From the NCBI GenBank assembly GCA_034769895.1, contig CM068369.1:145163574-145227573 (forward strand): 64,000 nucleotides of DNA. Reading direction: 5' to 3'. Origin of the DNA: Magicicada septendecula (lineage: Eukaryota; Arthropoda; Insecta; Hemiptera; Cicadidae). The notes under the pieces are model-generated. The model did no database searches. It had not been told where the DNA came from and saw nothing but the letters and a program-made list of their open reading frames with translations. The position numbers were made by a program, and so were the translations under genes. Positions 35,312-45,963 of this stretch are shown piece by piece. How positions within the stretch are numbered: position 1 is the first letter of the stretch; each line of letters starts with the position of its first letter.

Positions 35312-37186
35312 TTAAGACAAACTGATTGCAGTGTCGAACAGGTAATTTGACGCAAAATTTACCTGGTCATTTAATAAACTGTTTTTGGTGTTACTATCTT
35401 TTAAAGCTTTATAAATTTCAAATTCCTCCAGACTATCCATCCGTCTACCCTTTTTACAAATATGCAACGCTGTTAAATTTTCTTCGAAGTTCGTATATTT
35501 ATGTCCGCTTGATATTAAATGTTGTGCAAAGTTGGACTTATTATTACTTGGCTTAGGAATATGTTCTAGAAATCTTTTATAAAAACATCTGCCAGATTGA
35601 CCGATATAGAACGCATCACAATCATCACATTTTATTTTATATACGCCACATTGCTTTTTTAATGGTAATTTGTTTTTGTTTTTGAAATAATTTCCTAAAT
35701 TATTATTTGTTTTAAATGATAAAATATAGTTATTATCTTTAAGAATGGGTCTTAAAATATTTGGCATAATACCTGTGAAATTAGCCGAAAGATATTTATA
35801 ATTTTTGTTACTTGCTTTTATAGAGTATGAATTTTTATTTTCTAAACGTTTCCTATGCCTATTTATTATTTTGTCAACTATTGTAGATTTATACCCGTTA
35901 TTTATTGCTATTTGTTTGATAGTGCTAACCTCATTTAAGTAGTCCTCCTTTTCGAGGGGAACATTTAAAAGTCTGTTGACAAGACTGTTAAACATTGCCA
36001 CTTTTTGTGTAACGGGATGATATGAATCATAGTGTATTACTGTGTCAGTACTAGTGTGTTTTCTAAAGATTTTGTATTTTAAATTATTCCCGTTGTGTAA
36101 TACAGTGAGGTCTAAAAAATTGATACTTTTGTTGTTTTCGATCTCCATAGTAAATTTTAATTTGTTATGAATTTTGTTTAGGTAATTTTTAAATAATTCT
36201 ATTTGTCTGGCATTCCCGTTAAAAATAATAAAGGTATCATCTACATATCTGGAGTAATGGATGATTTTACTGGCGAAATAATTATCTTTTAAAATTTTTG
36301 TATTTTCTAAATGGTTTAGATATAGGTCCGCCAGGATGCCAGAAAGTGGAGATCCCATGGCAAGTCCTTCATCCTGTTTATAATATGCATTTTCAAATGA
36401 AAAATAGTTTTGATGAAGAATGGTTTTTAGTATCATCATCAGTTGGTTAACTTTCTGTATTTCTAAAGAACCTTTATTCATTAAATTATGCCTGAGTAAA
36501 GTTAAAGTTTCATCAATAGGCACATTAGTGTATAAATCTACTATGTCGAATGATACTAGTTTGTAGTTTGGTTGAATTGTAACGTGGTTTATATTTTTGA
36601 TAAAATCCTTATAGCTTTTAACACTCCGATTATTTTCTAAGTTGGTGTGCTCTCTGATGATTTTTACTAAGGTTTTAGCTATTTTATAACCGGGGGCAGT
36701 TGTAAAATTAACTAATGGTCTAATTGGAGTGTTCTGTTTATGTACTTTCGGAAGACCCCTTAAACAAGGCGCACTAGCATTTATTGGTTTTAGTGAGGAT
36801 TGTGTGCGTTTATCAAATAGTTGCGTGCATTTATTTATTGTTTTATTCAGTTCTAAAGTGTACTTCTTAGTGGGGTCGGATGTCAACTTAGTAATATTGT
36901 TGTCATTTATAAAGTTGTGTACTTTTTGTGTGTATTCGTCAAGTTTCAGCATGGCTATAGAATTTCCCTTATCTACCTTGGTTATGTAAATATTATTATT
37001 AGAAAGTTTTTTATTTAGTTGTATAGCTATGCGTTGTTCATGTTGTGCTTTAGTGTAATTAACTTTATTTTGTATAAGCTTATTGTTCTTGTTTTTAATG
37101 ATTTTATTAAACTTATTATTTACTAATACTCTTATTTCATTTTGTTTACCTGGGTCAGGAATGTTTTTTATCACTGACTCGGCTTC
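35312..37186 (-). pseudogene. 5'-truncated P1 copy (RT and GIY-YIG)
   Basis: It matches residues ~188-810 of the complete protein almost exactly, with YVDD and GIY-YIG intact. The N-terminal quarter is missing: the sequence ends at TCGGCTTCAATA and switches to an inverted copy near 37187. 5' truncation is the usual result of incomplete reverse transcription. Its frame remains open but lacks the normal start. Confidence 0.92.
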
Positions 37187-37520
37187 AATAAATAAAATAA
37201 AATGTGATGATTGTGATGCGTTCTATATCGGTCAATCTGGCAGATGTTTTTATAAAAGATTTCTAGAACATATTCCTAAGCCAAGTAATAATAAGTCCAA
37301 CTTTGCACAACATTTAATATCAAGCGGACATAAATATACGAACTTCGAAGAAAATTTAACAGCGTTGCATATTTGTAAAAAGGGTAGACGGATGGATAGT
37401 CTGGAGGAATTTGAAATTTATAAAGCTTTAAAAGATAGTAACACCAAAAACAGTTTATTAAATGACCAGGTAAATTTTGCGTCAAATTACCTGTTCGACA
37501 CTGCAATCAGTTTGTCTTAA
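37187..37520 (+). pseudogene. P1 tail fragment: GIY-YIG domain only
   Basis: It encodes residues ~703-810 on the plus strand (KIKCDDCDAFYIGQSGR to TAISLS). It is followed by the normal 3' region, hammerhead motif and the start of the next complete copy. The inversion junction near 37187 shares a short AATAAA-like overlap with both sides. Confidence 0.9.
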
Positions 37521-37680
37521 TCTTTGACCAGTCGCGTGACAATCGCGGTTGCGGGTGAACGCATGCGGGAGCTCCAGCCGTGGTTAGCAAAAACTTATTA
37601 CATGCGATTTATAATTTATTTTATTTATTTTGACTTGACCAGTATCATGGTCGTGATTTTAATATTTTAATTTATTAATT

Positions 37681-37727
37681 ATGTATCTGAGGATGGGACT
37701 TAGTCCCGAAACGCGTCATCAGTGACG
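37681..37727 (+). ncRNA. Hammerhead-like motif of P1, copy 3
   Basis: CTGAGGA is at 37687-37693, stem II follows, GAAA is at 37708-37711 and GCGTC ends at 37717. Stem I is weak. Confidence 0.55.
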
Positions 37728-37811
37728 AAACTGTGTATCGCTAAAGTGGATATTAAGGTAATTATATATCATATAATAAGTGATACGGTACGCAAAAAAT
37801 AAGTAATTAAC

Positions 37812-40244
37812 ATGGAGCCATACAAGGCAAGTATCGCGTATAAATATCAAAATCTTAAACTTAAATTATTCAAAACCAATTTACATATAAAATTTAATAA
37901 AACATGTTTACGACAAAATTTAATCCCAAATTATGCTAAAATTAAGATTAATAATTCCTCCAAACTAGCCAGAAAAACCGAACAATATGCTAGCAAGTTT
38001 AGGATCAAAGAAGAGATTAAATTTCTATATAGCAAAAAAATATCATTGAATTTGGCTATGTATAAATCTCAATTGGAATTATATAACATGGTACATCCTG
38101 CTTTGATCGATAGTATCAGAGAGCAAATTAACAAATACGTTACAAATAAGATTAGACTTCACAAACATAAACAGGCAATTAAAATCAGCCAGTTAAGTAA
38201 TAGTAAATATAAAGATAACATGGAACGCACGCACATTTTCTACCCTAGAGTAATAAATACAACTGACGTCACTTTAACTGACGCAGAGACAAAACTTATC
38301 AGCAAAGGTCTAAATTACAATTTTCCCCCCAACCTTAAAAATAAACATAACTTAATTAAAGAAATAATTGAAGCCGAGTCAGTGATAAAAAACATTCCTG
38401 ACCCAGGTAAACAAAATGAAATAAGAGTATTAGTAAATAATAAGTTTAATAAAATCATTAAAAACAAGAACAATAAGCTTATACAAAATAAAGTTAATTA
38501 CACTAAAGCACAACATGAACAATGCATAGCTATACAACTAAATAAAAAACTTTCTAATAATAATATTTACATAACCAAGGTAGATAAGGGAAATTCTATA
38601 GCCATGCTGAAACTTGACGAATACGCACAAAAAGTACACAACTTTATAAATGACAACAATATTACTAAGTTGACATCCGACCCCACTAAGAAGTACACTT
38701 TAGAACTGAATAAAACAATAAATAAATGCACGCAACTATTTGATAAACGCACACAATCCTCACTAAAACCAATAAATGCTAGTGCGCCTTGTTTAAGGGG
38801 TCTTCCGAAAGTACATAAACAGAACACTCCAATTAGACCATTAGTTAATTTTACAACTGCCCCCGGTTATAAAATAGCTAAAACCTTAGTAAAAATCATC
38901 AGAGAGCACACCAACTTAGAAAATAATCGGAGTGTTAAAAGCTATAAGGATTTTATCAAAAATATAAACCACGTTACAATTCAACCAAACTACAAACTAG
39001 TATCATTCGACATAGTAGATTTATACACTAATGTGCCTATTGATGAAACTTTAACTTTACTCAGGCATAATTTAATGAATAAAGGTTCTTTAGAAATACA
39101 GAAAGTTAACCAACTGATGATGATACTAAAAACCATTCTTCATCAAAACTATTTTTCATTTGAAAATGCATATTATAAACAGGATGAAGGACTTGCCATG
39201 GGATCTCCACTTTCTGGCATCCTGGCGGACCTATATCTAAACCATTTAGAAAATACAAAAATTTTAAAAGATAATTATTTCGCCAGTAAAATCATCCATT
39301 ACTCCAGATATGTAGATGATACCTTTATTATTTTTAACGGGAATGCCAGACAAATAGAATTATTTAAAAATTACCTAAACAAAATTCATAACAAATTAAA
39401 ATTTACTATGGAGATCGAAAACAACAAAAGTATCAATTTTTTAGACCTCACTGTATTACACAACGGGAATAATTTAAAATACAAAATCTTTAGAAAACAC
39501 ACTAGTACTGACACAGTAATACACTATGATTCATATCATCCCGTTACACAAAAAGTGGCAATGTTTAACAGTCTTGTCAACAGACTTTTAAATGTTCCCC
39601 TCGAAAAGGAGGACTACTTAAATGAGGTTAGCACTATCAAACAAATAGCAATAAATAACGGGTATAAATCTACAATAGTTGACAAAATAATAAATAGGCA
39701 TAGGAAACGTTTAGAAAATAAAAATTCAAACTCTATAAAAGCAAGTAACAAAAATTATAAATATCTTTCGGCTAATTTCACAGGTATTATGCCAAATATT
39801 TTAAGACCCGTTCTTAAAGATAATAACTATATTTTATCATTTAAAACAAATAATAATTTAGGAAATTATTTCAAAAACAAAAACAAATTACCATTAAAAA
39901 AGCAATGTGGCGTATATAAAATAAAATGTGATGATTGTGATGCGTTCTATATCGGTCAATCTGGCAGATGTTTTTATAAAAGATTTCTAGAACATATTCC
40001 TAAGCCAAGTAATAATAAGTCCAACTTTGCACAACATTTAATATCAAGCGGACATAAATATACGAACTTCGAAGAAAATTTAACAGCGTTGCATATTTGT
40101 AAAAAGGGTAGACGGATGGATAGTCTGGAGGAATTTGAAATTTATAAAGCTTTAAAAGATAGTAACACCAAAAACAGTTTATTAAATGACCAGGTAAATT
40201 TTGCGTCAAATTACCTGTTCGACACTGCAATCAGTTTGTCTTAA
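37812..40244 (+). CDS. Penelope-like reverse transcriptase / GIY-YIG endonuclease, P1 copy 2 (complete)
   Basis: This complete 810-residue protein is almost identical to the minus-strand copy. I see Arg to Cys at residue 238 and Thr to Ala at residue 272. All RT and endonuclease motifs are present, including YVDD at 500-503. It is preceded by the 3' end of a partial copy, which supplies a hammerhead-bearing terminal-repeat-like leader. That is the arrangement thought to give PLEs a promoter in tandem copies. Confidence 0.95.
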   Translation: MEPYKASIAYKYQNLKLKLFKTNLHIKFNKTCLRQNLIPNYAKIKINNSSKLARKTEQYASKFRIKEEIKFLYSKKISLNLAMYKSQLELYNMVHPALIDSIREQINKYVTNKIRLHKHKQAIKISQLSNSKYKDNMERTHIFYPRVINTTDVTLTDAETKLISKGLNYNFPPNLKNKHNLIKEIIEAESVIKNIPDPGKQNEIRVLVNNKFNKIIKNKNNKLIQNKVNYTKAQHEQCIAIQLNKKLSNNNIYITKVDKGNSIAMLKLDEYAQKVHNFINDNNITKLTSDPTKKYTLELNKTINKCTQLFDKRTQSSLKPINASAPCLRGLPKVHKQNTPIRPLVNFTTAPGYKIAKTLVKIIREHTNLENNRSVKSYKDFIKNINHVTIQPNYKLVSFDIVDLYTNVPIDETLTLLRHNLMNKGSLEIQKVNQLMMILKTILHQNYFSFENAYYKQDEGLAMGSPLSGILADLYLNHLENTKILKDNYFASKIIHYSRYVDDTFIIFNGNARQIELFKNYLNKIHNKLKFTMEIENNKSINFLDLTVLHNGNNLKYKIFRKHTSTDTVIHYDSYHPVTQKVAMFNSLVNRLLNVPLEKEDYLNEVSTIKQIAINNGYKSTIVDKIINRHRKRLENKNSNSIKASNKNYKYLSANFTGIMPNILRPVLKDNNYILSFKTNNNLGNYFKNKNKLPLKKQCGVYKIKCDDCDAFYIGQSGRCFYKRFLEHIPKPSNNKSNFAQHLISSGHKYTNFEENLTALHICKKGRRMDSLEEFEIYKALKDSNTKNSLLNDQVNFASNYLFDTAISLS

Positions 40245-40403
40245 TCTTTGACCAGTCGCGTGACAATCGCGGTTGCGGGTGAACGCATGCGGGAGCTCCA
40301 GCCGTGGTTAGCAAAACTTATTACATGCGATTTATAATTTATTTTATTTATTTTGACTTGACCAGTATCATGGTCGTGATTTTAATATTTTAATTTATTA
40401 ATT

Positions 40404-40450
40404 ATGTATCTGAGGATGGGACTTAGTCCCGAAACGCGTCATCAGTGACG
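40404..40450 (+). ncRNA. Hammerhead-like motif of P1, copy 4
   Basis: CTGAGGA is at 40410-40416, GAAA at 40431-40434 and GCGTC ends at 40440. It lies at the right end of the cluster. Confidence 0.55.
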
Positions 40451-40493
40451 AAACTGTGTATCGCTAAAGTGGATATTAAGGTAATTATATATC

Positions 40494-41200
40494 ACATCAT
40501 TTGATTCTGTTTGAATTTGCGGCTGTTATCGTTTACCATAGAAAAAAAATTACCCTTGATAAAACACCGTTGCAGGTAAACTACCCCTTTCCCTTAACCG
40601 ATCTTCACCAAAAACGACAGGTCTTGAGAACTCTACAATTTAGGGTTGTATGCAAAATATTATATGATTTTGTGTGAATTTGCGGCTGTTATCGTTTGCC
40701 ATACAAAATACCCTTGATAAAACAAAAAACGTGGCAGGTAAACTACCCCTTTCCCTTAAACGATCTTCACCAAAAACAATAGGTCTTTAGTACTCAAGAA
40801 ATCAGGGCTGTATGCAAAAACGTATTTGATTCTGTTTGAATTTGCGGCTCTTATCGTTTGCCATAGAAAATACCCTTTTAAAACATAAAACGGTGCAGGT
40901 AAACTACCCCTTTCCCTTAACCGATCTTTACCAAAATCAACAGATCGTGAGAACTCTACAATTCAGGGCTGTGTGCGAAACATTATTTGATTCTGTTTGA
41001 ATTTGCGGCTGTTATCGTTTGCCAATCAAACAAAATTACCCTTGATAAAAAAAAACCGTTGCAGGTAAACTACCCCTTTCCCTCAACCGATCTTCACCAA
41101 AAACAATAGGTCGCGAGTACTCTACAAACCAGGGCTGCACGCAAAAAATTATTTGATTCTGTTTGAATTTGCGGCTGTTATCGTTTGCCATAGAAAAAAA
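40494..41200 (+). repeat. ~163-bp tandem satellite, right block (4 monomers)
   Basis: This continues the array left of the PLE cluster, with landmarks at about 40575, 40736, 40898 and 41064. The first 13 bases are the second target duplication. Confidence 0.93.
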
Positions 41201-41205
41201 ATCTA

Positions 41206-41227
41206 CAGACACACAGACAGACACACA

Positions 41228-41290
<63 letters not shown>
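41206..41290 (+). repeat. (AC)n microsatellite with ACAG variants
   Basis: It follows the last satellite monomer directly. A pure AC run spans 41229-41290. Confidence 0.96.
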
Positions 41291-41292
<2 letters not shown>

Positions 41293-41434
41293 CGAAAAAC
41301 GACTTTTTTTCATGTTTTGAGTGTAGTACAATCAGAATCTGCAATAATCTCGAACACGATTTTTTTTGCCATCACCATACTTCCATTTCCTTAAGGAACA
41401 TGGAAGTAAAAATTACTAAAATTAAATTTGTTCA

Positions 41435-42709
41435 ATAAAATTAAAATAAGGTATTGTCCAACATCATATTTTCTAGGCTGCTTCCCTACGCTGAGGAAAA
41501 CATAAAAGAATATCAGTGTGGATTCACTAGGAATTGGTCAACAACAGACCAAATATTTACACTAAGGCAAATCCTGGAAAAAACGTTGGAATATGGAGTG
41601 CCCACTCACCATCTCTTTGTGGATTTCCAGTCGGCATATGATTCAATCAACCGGAAAATGCTATATAGAGCTATGAAGGAGTTGCATATACCATCTAAGT
41701 TGGTGCGTATGGTTGGAGTAGTTATGTCCAATTCTAAGTGCCAAATCAGAATACAATCAAATCTATCTAACTCCTTAAAAACATTGAATGGGTTGAAACA
41801 AGGAGATGCCTTAGCATGTCTGTTGTTCAACATAGCTCTAGAAAAGGTCATCAGGGATTCAGGAATTCAAACTAGCGGACACATATTTCACAAGGAGGTA
41901 CAGCTTCTGGCCTATGCCGATGACATTGACGTCATAAGTAGGTCTGAATCTGGCTTAAAGGAAGCCTTTCAGGAACTGGAGTTGTCCGCTAAGGCTATGG
42001 GCTTGGTTATAAACCAAAGCAAAACCAAATATATGGTTGTAGGTGCCAATACTCGTACCCTGTCCCTGCGCATTAACGATTATGAATTTGAAAAGGTTCA
42101 GGGTTTTCCATATCTCGGGTCATATGTGGACTCTGGAAATGACTCCTCTAGAGATATTGAAAGACGAATATTATCTGCTAATAGGTGTTACTACGGACTG
42201 GTGAAACATTTTAAATCAAAATTAATAACTAAAGATACAAAAGCCTCCCTATACAAGACCTTGATTAGACCAGTCCTGATGTATGGCTCGGAATGATGGG
42301 TGTTAAAAAAACTAGATGAGCAGAGACTATCCGTTTTTGAGAGGAGGGTACTGAGGAGAATCTATGGCCCTGTGAGGGAAAACAACATTTGGAGGCGACT
42401 GCATAATCGAGAGTTGTACGAAAGGTTTAAAGATCTTCCGATCGTGCAACTCATACAAATTAACAGATTGCGTTGGGCTGGTCATGTGCAGAGAATGGCG
42501 GAGGATAGAATCCCAAAAAGAGTGATGAATTATTTGCCGATGGGAAGGAGAAGGAGGGGAAGACCGCGTACAAGATGGCTGGACCAGGTTGGTAAGGAGG
42601 CAGTGAGGCTGGGTGCAGCAAACTGGTGGACATTGGCCGGTAGTAGAGACCAGTGGGGAAGATTTCTTTTGGAGGCCAGGGCCCGGACTGGGCTGTAGCG
42701 CCGAGGATG

Positions 42710-42737
<28 letters not shown>
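41435..42737 (+). mobile_element. 5'-truncated LINE
   Basis: It is flanked by the 12-bp duplication TAAATTTGTTCA at 41423-41434 and 42738-42749. It starts part-way into the reverse transcriptase and ends in a (GTAT)n tail. This is typical of truncated target-primed insertions. It landed in the 3' end of the cysteine-rich gene at 42750-47155. Confidence 0.92.
41454..42698 (+). pseudogene. LINE reverse transcriptase, C-terminal two thirds
   Basis: It starts within the RT fingers region (LLPYAEENIKEYQCGFTRN). Motif A is FVDFQSAYDSINR, motif B is GLKQGDALACLLFN and motif C is YADDIDVIS. The thumb and tail include LYKTLIRPVLMYGSE, RLRWAGHVQRM and GRPRTRWLDQV, as in RTE-like or related insect LINEs; I cannot fix the clade. 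One in-frame TGA at 42294-42296, just after GSE, splits the frame. The endonuclease is missing through truncation, so the copy is dead. Confidence 0.9.

Positions 42738-42738
<1 letters not shown>
42709..42738 (+). repeat. (GTAT)n LINE tail
   Basis: About seven tetranucleotide units lie at the 3' end of the LINE, next to the target duplication. Confidence 0.95.
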
Positions 42739-42742
<4 letters not shown>

Positions 42743-42749
42743 TTGTTCA

Positions 42750-42946
42750 GTTTCATCAGTTTCTTCTATTTCATTTATTTTTATAATAGGAGATGCATTG
42801 AAACAACTATCACCATTGCACTGTGAACACACTGCAGTGCAGTATAAACCACTTTTTCGACATCCGCAGGCAGTTCCACATCCTTTTTTACAGTTACAAA
42901 ACAATATTTTCAGTAAATTATCTGGAGCTGGGGATTGTTTCATCAT
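42750..42946 (-). pseudogene. Tesmin/TSO1-like cysteine-rich (CXC) C-terminal motif
   Basis: The segment reads FCNCKKGCGTACGCRKSGLY followed by CTAVCSQCNGDSCFNASP. The spacing of nine or more cysteines matches CXC domains, which bind zinc and in tesmin-type proteins DNA. It is the tail of the degraded gene. Its normal end is cut by the LINE. Confidence 0.75.
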
Positions 42947-42962
42947 TATTGGTTCAAGTTTA

Positions 42963-43856
42963 TTAGAAACGTACCTCCACCCCCAATTTCAATATAGAAA
43001 TATCATTACCTAACCATATTTGCACTTGTAGATATACTCTTTTTAAATGTTCAAATGCTGCATCAGATGTAGGTACTAAAGATGGCAATTGAACGCAGGT
43101 CTTTTTGGCTGTGCCTTTCAGAAAAGAATTAAATCTTAATGTATTTAAATCTTTGATTTTTTGGGGGGCACTGTATAAAGCCAAAATGCATGCTACACCA
43201 GCTTGAAAAATATTGTCAGGATTTTCATTAACATTTTTAAATACTTCAGCAGCGTCATGTAAATCTTTGCATTTTTCAAAATGTGTAGCAAACTTGTTTT
43301 TACCTTTATTGAAAAAAGCAGGCGTTGTATCACAACGAGTGAAAGCGTGTAAGAAAAGAATATGTTCTTTGCATTTCGGTAGTGATTTCTGTAAGCTTTT
43401 AGATGAAAAAAATTTCTGAGCAACTTTTCCTCGAGGTGGCTTTTGAAAATAAATTCCACGGTCATCTGGAGTTAGTGCAGTTAATAGAACCAATATGTCA
43501 ATATCTTCAGAAACTACAATAACATTTGCCGACTGTAAATTAATTGCTGTTTCAACAATCAATCTGTCTGCATCACTTTCTGCTTGACACGTAAAAATAT
43601 TATTCTCAGATAATTTCTTCCTCAACATTTCTATGAGTCGGCTTTTATATTTACTATTTATAAGAAATTTCTCTTGGCCAATTGTAAGGGGCGTATTTTC
43701 ACCAAACTCGACATCTGCACATTTATTTTTGAGTGCACGACGATTTCCTTCGGCTAATTTTATGCTGTCTTTTTTATAACCGTCAAATACTACGTACACA
43801 TTTCTGCCGTAATTATTATTTAAATATCTTACATAATGATCACATATTGCTCCCAT
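42963..43856 (-). pseudogene. PIN-like nuclease region of the same gene
   Basis: The frame is 297 residues long. VVFDGYKKDSIK, AESDADRLIVETA and VVSEDIDILVLLTAL fit the acidic residue pattern of XPG/FEN-type PIN-like folds, in the order strand-D, ExDxD, SxDxD. FLHAFTRCDTTPAFFNKGK follows, a signature I have seen in repeated invertebrate proteins with similar neighbours. Nuclease activity is inferred only from the fold pattern. Confidence 0.6.
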
Positions 43857-43864
43857 TTTTTCTT

Positions 43865-45817
43865 CTAATTGCCATTTACATCGTGTAATAACATACCTCC
43901 ATCAATTACGTAATAAAAATCTTGTACATCATAAATAGTTTTAGAGGCTTCGGGAAATAGTTCATATAACGTTGATTTCTTTGTTTTTCGAATTTGACCA
44001 TCTTCAAAGAGAGCGAGAGGATAAGGTGCTAGTTCATAATTCATGTAACTTTGAAGCTCTTCATCGGATTTTTTTAAAACACAAATACGCTGAAATAGCA
44101 ACAACGGATCATCTGCAACAAAATGATCATTAACTTTAATCTTACTATTTTTGGCCAATAAAGAATTGACTTTATCTTTATGGGATAATTTAAGTTGTTT
44201 TAAATTTTGTCCCTCCATTTTTTTCATTATCTTCATTCCTTCTTTGAACGCGTTATAACAATTTATTTTTTCATCACCAGTTATTCCTGTTGCAATCGAC
44301 ATAACTGCATCTGTATCCGGAAAAGGACAATGTTGTATGAAAAATTCCTCCAATTTTTTGACATCTATATCATCTCTTTCTATCCGAGCGTCTGTTGAAT
44401 CATTGTCTTGATGACTTTTTTTGAAAGATATATTACAAAATCCTTCCATCCCTTCAATTATATCTTTAGTGTAAATCACCCCTTTGATCCATTTATAAAC
44501 AATGCTTTCACTAACGCCACGCTTAAATGGACCTCCTTCAACACTCATTGATTTCATCAATGTTTGTTCAATTGTCTGGTCGGTAGGAATTCCAGAAGAA
44601 AAATAATCTGAACGCCTTGCTGTGAAATATCCTTCCATGAATTTCTGATACTCTGCAGGATCCATTTTAGTCTGTAGTTCTTTCATGTTTTGTACATAAA
44701 TTTGAGAAGCCTTGGCATAAGGAAAATGTCCTGATGCATAAAATAATGGAATCATTAGCTCAATACAATGTAAGCGTACCTTCCAGTCACCTAATTTGTC
44801 AGCAGCAATAAAATCCTTTAATACCATAACCATCTGGTAATAGTTTATCCATAATTTATATGTTTTAATTTTATTTTCAAGTTCAAGCAATGTATTTTCA
44901 AAAATTTCTGCTAGAATTTTAAACTGTTCATTTTCAATAATTTCTGTATAGTTAAACATTTCAAATATAGTGGAATTTTCTTCATCATTTAGTAAGTTAC
45001 AAAACTGTGTATTATTATCCATAAGATTAGCAAAAATCAATTGCGATAATGTTTCTTGTAATAAAATATGAGCACGTATGGCCCTAGCATATGCACGCCC
45101 AGACATCATGTGATCAATAGTGTTTTCAGCATAAATGGTACAAAGAGCTTCTTTAATTCCACTACCACCCATGATATAACCAATAGATCCCATATATGAC
45201 ATAACAGTGTGGAAAGAACCCAATCTTACAACAACTAAAATTTCATCAGATAAACATATGGCAGAAGCTATATCAGATGCTTTCATAAATAAGGGTTGAT
45301 CAAACGTTACAACACAAGTCCTCATACCTAAGGCTTTAGCATTATCTACAGAAGTAATCATAGCTGTATATATCGTGTTGTAATCGCTTGAAGCTGCATT
45401 GATAAATGGTAAAAAAATTATCGTCGATTTATCGAAATCGTGTGCATTTGTTAAGAGATTCACGAATCCATTCCATCCAGGAAATTTATTATCACTTTTG
45501 AATTTCAAGTACATCCAAAGAATGTTCAATCACTGGCTAATTACAGTGAGTTGTTGTATATCTGGTTCTTTTTCAGATAATTTTATCTTAATTTTTTCAT
45601 ATCCTACGCCTGCGGAAGCTGGGTATACTTCAATAGGGATATTTCCTGTTTCAGCAATGGTAGATTCAGATGGAATCCCTTTTAAATGTTTAATTGGATC
45701 TCTATCCTCTATGTTATCACCTGGAGTAACTATTTCAATGGATCCCATATTGTGGAAAGTTCCTCTGCCATCAATTGTGTTGACATTAAAGTCAGCATTA
45801 TCGTGTACAAATTGCAC
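43865..45817 (-). pseudogene. Central helical region of the same gene
   Basis: Two adjoining segments encode FVQFVHDNADFNVNTID, then KFPGWNGFVNLLTNAHDF, VTFDQPLFMKASDIA, YMGSIGYIMGGSGIKEAL and ICLSDEILVVVRLGSFHTV. The conserved order of these blocks links it to the frames on either side. Function is unknown. Confidence 0.65.
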
Positions 45818-45963
45818 GAAAGTACCTTTTTTTATTTTTATCGGACTTGAGAAAGCCGCTGAAACTTCATATAATTGTGCCTCTTTGTACGAAGCACAAA
45901 AACCTAGACTGTTACATATCTTTATAATTCTTTTAGATCCGAATTTTCTGTGAAGCGTTACAG

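Larger units (their letters stand above)
32306..40493. mobile_element. Penelope-like element cluster (P1): two complete and two partial copies in mirror arrangement
   Basis: From left to right it holds a complete copy on the minus strand (32306-35024), a 5'-truncated copy head-to-tail behind it (35025-~37186), a 3' tail fragment on the plus strand (~37187-37810), and a complete copy on the plus strand (37811-40493). One 13-bp target duplication flanks the whole 8.2 kb, so it most likely arrived as one event. Tandem plus inverted truncated copies are a known PLE habit. The copies are nearly identical, which points to recent activity. Confidence 0.92.

Noticed and set aside
37083-37520. 145-residue protein spanning the PLE inversion junction
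   Set aside because: Its first part is the reverse of PLE coding. Only the GIY-YIG part after 37187 is real PLE sequence.
31045-41200. Satellite monomers as a CRISPR-like array
   Set aside because: The whole ~163-bp unit is repeated, with no short repeat and unique spacer pattern, and the DNA is eukaryotic.
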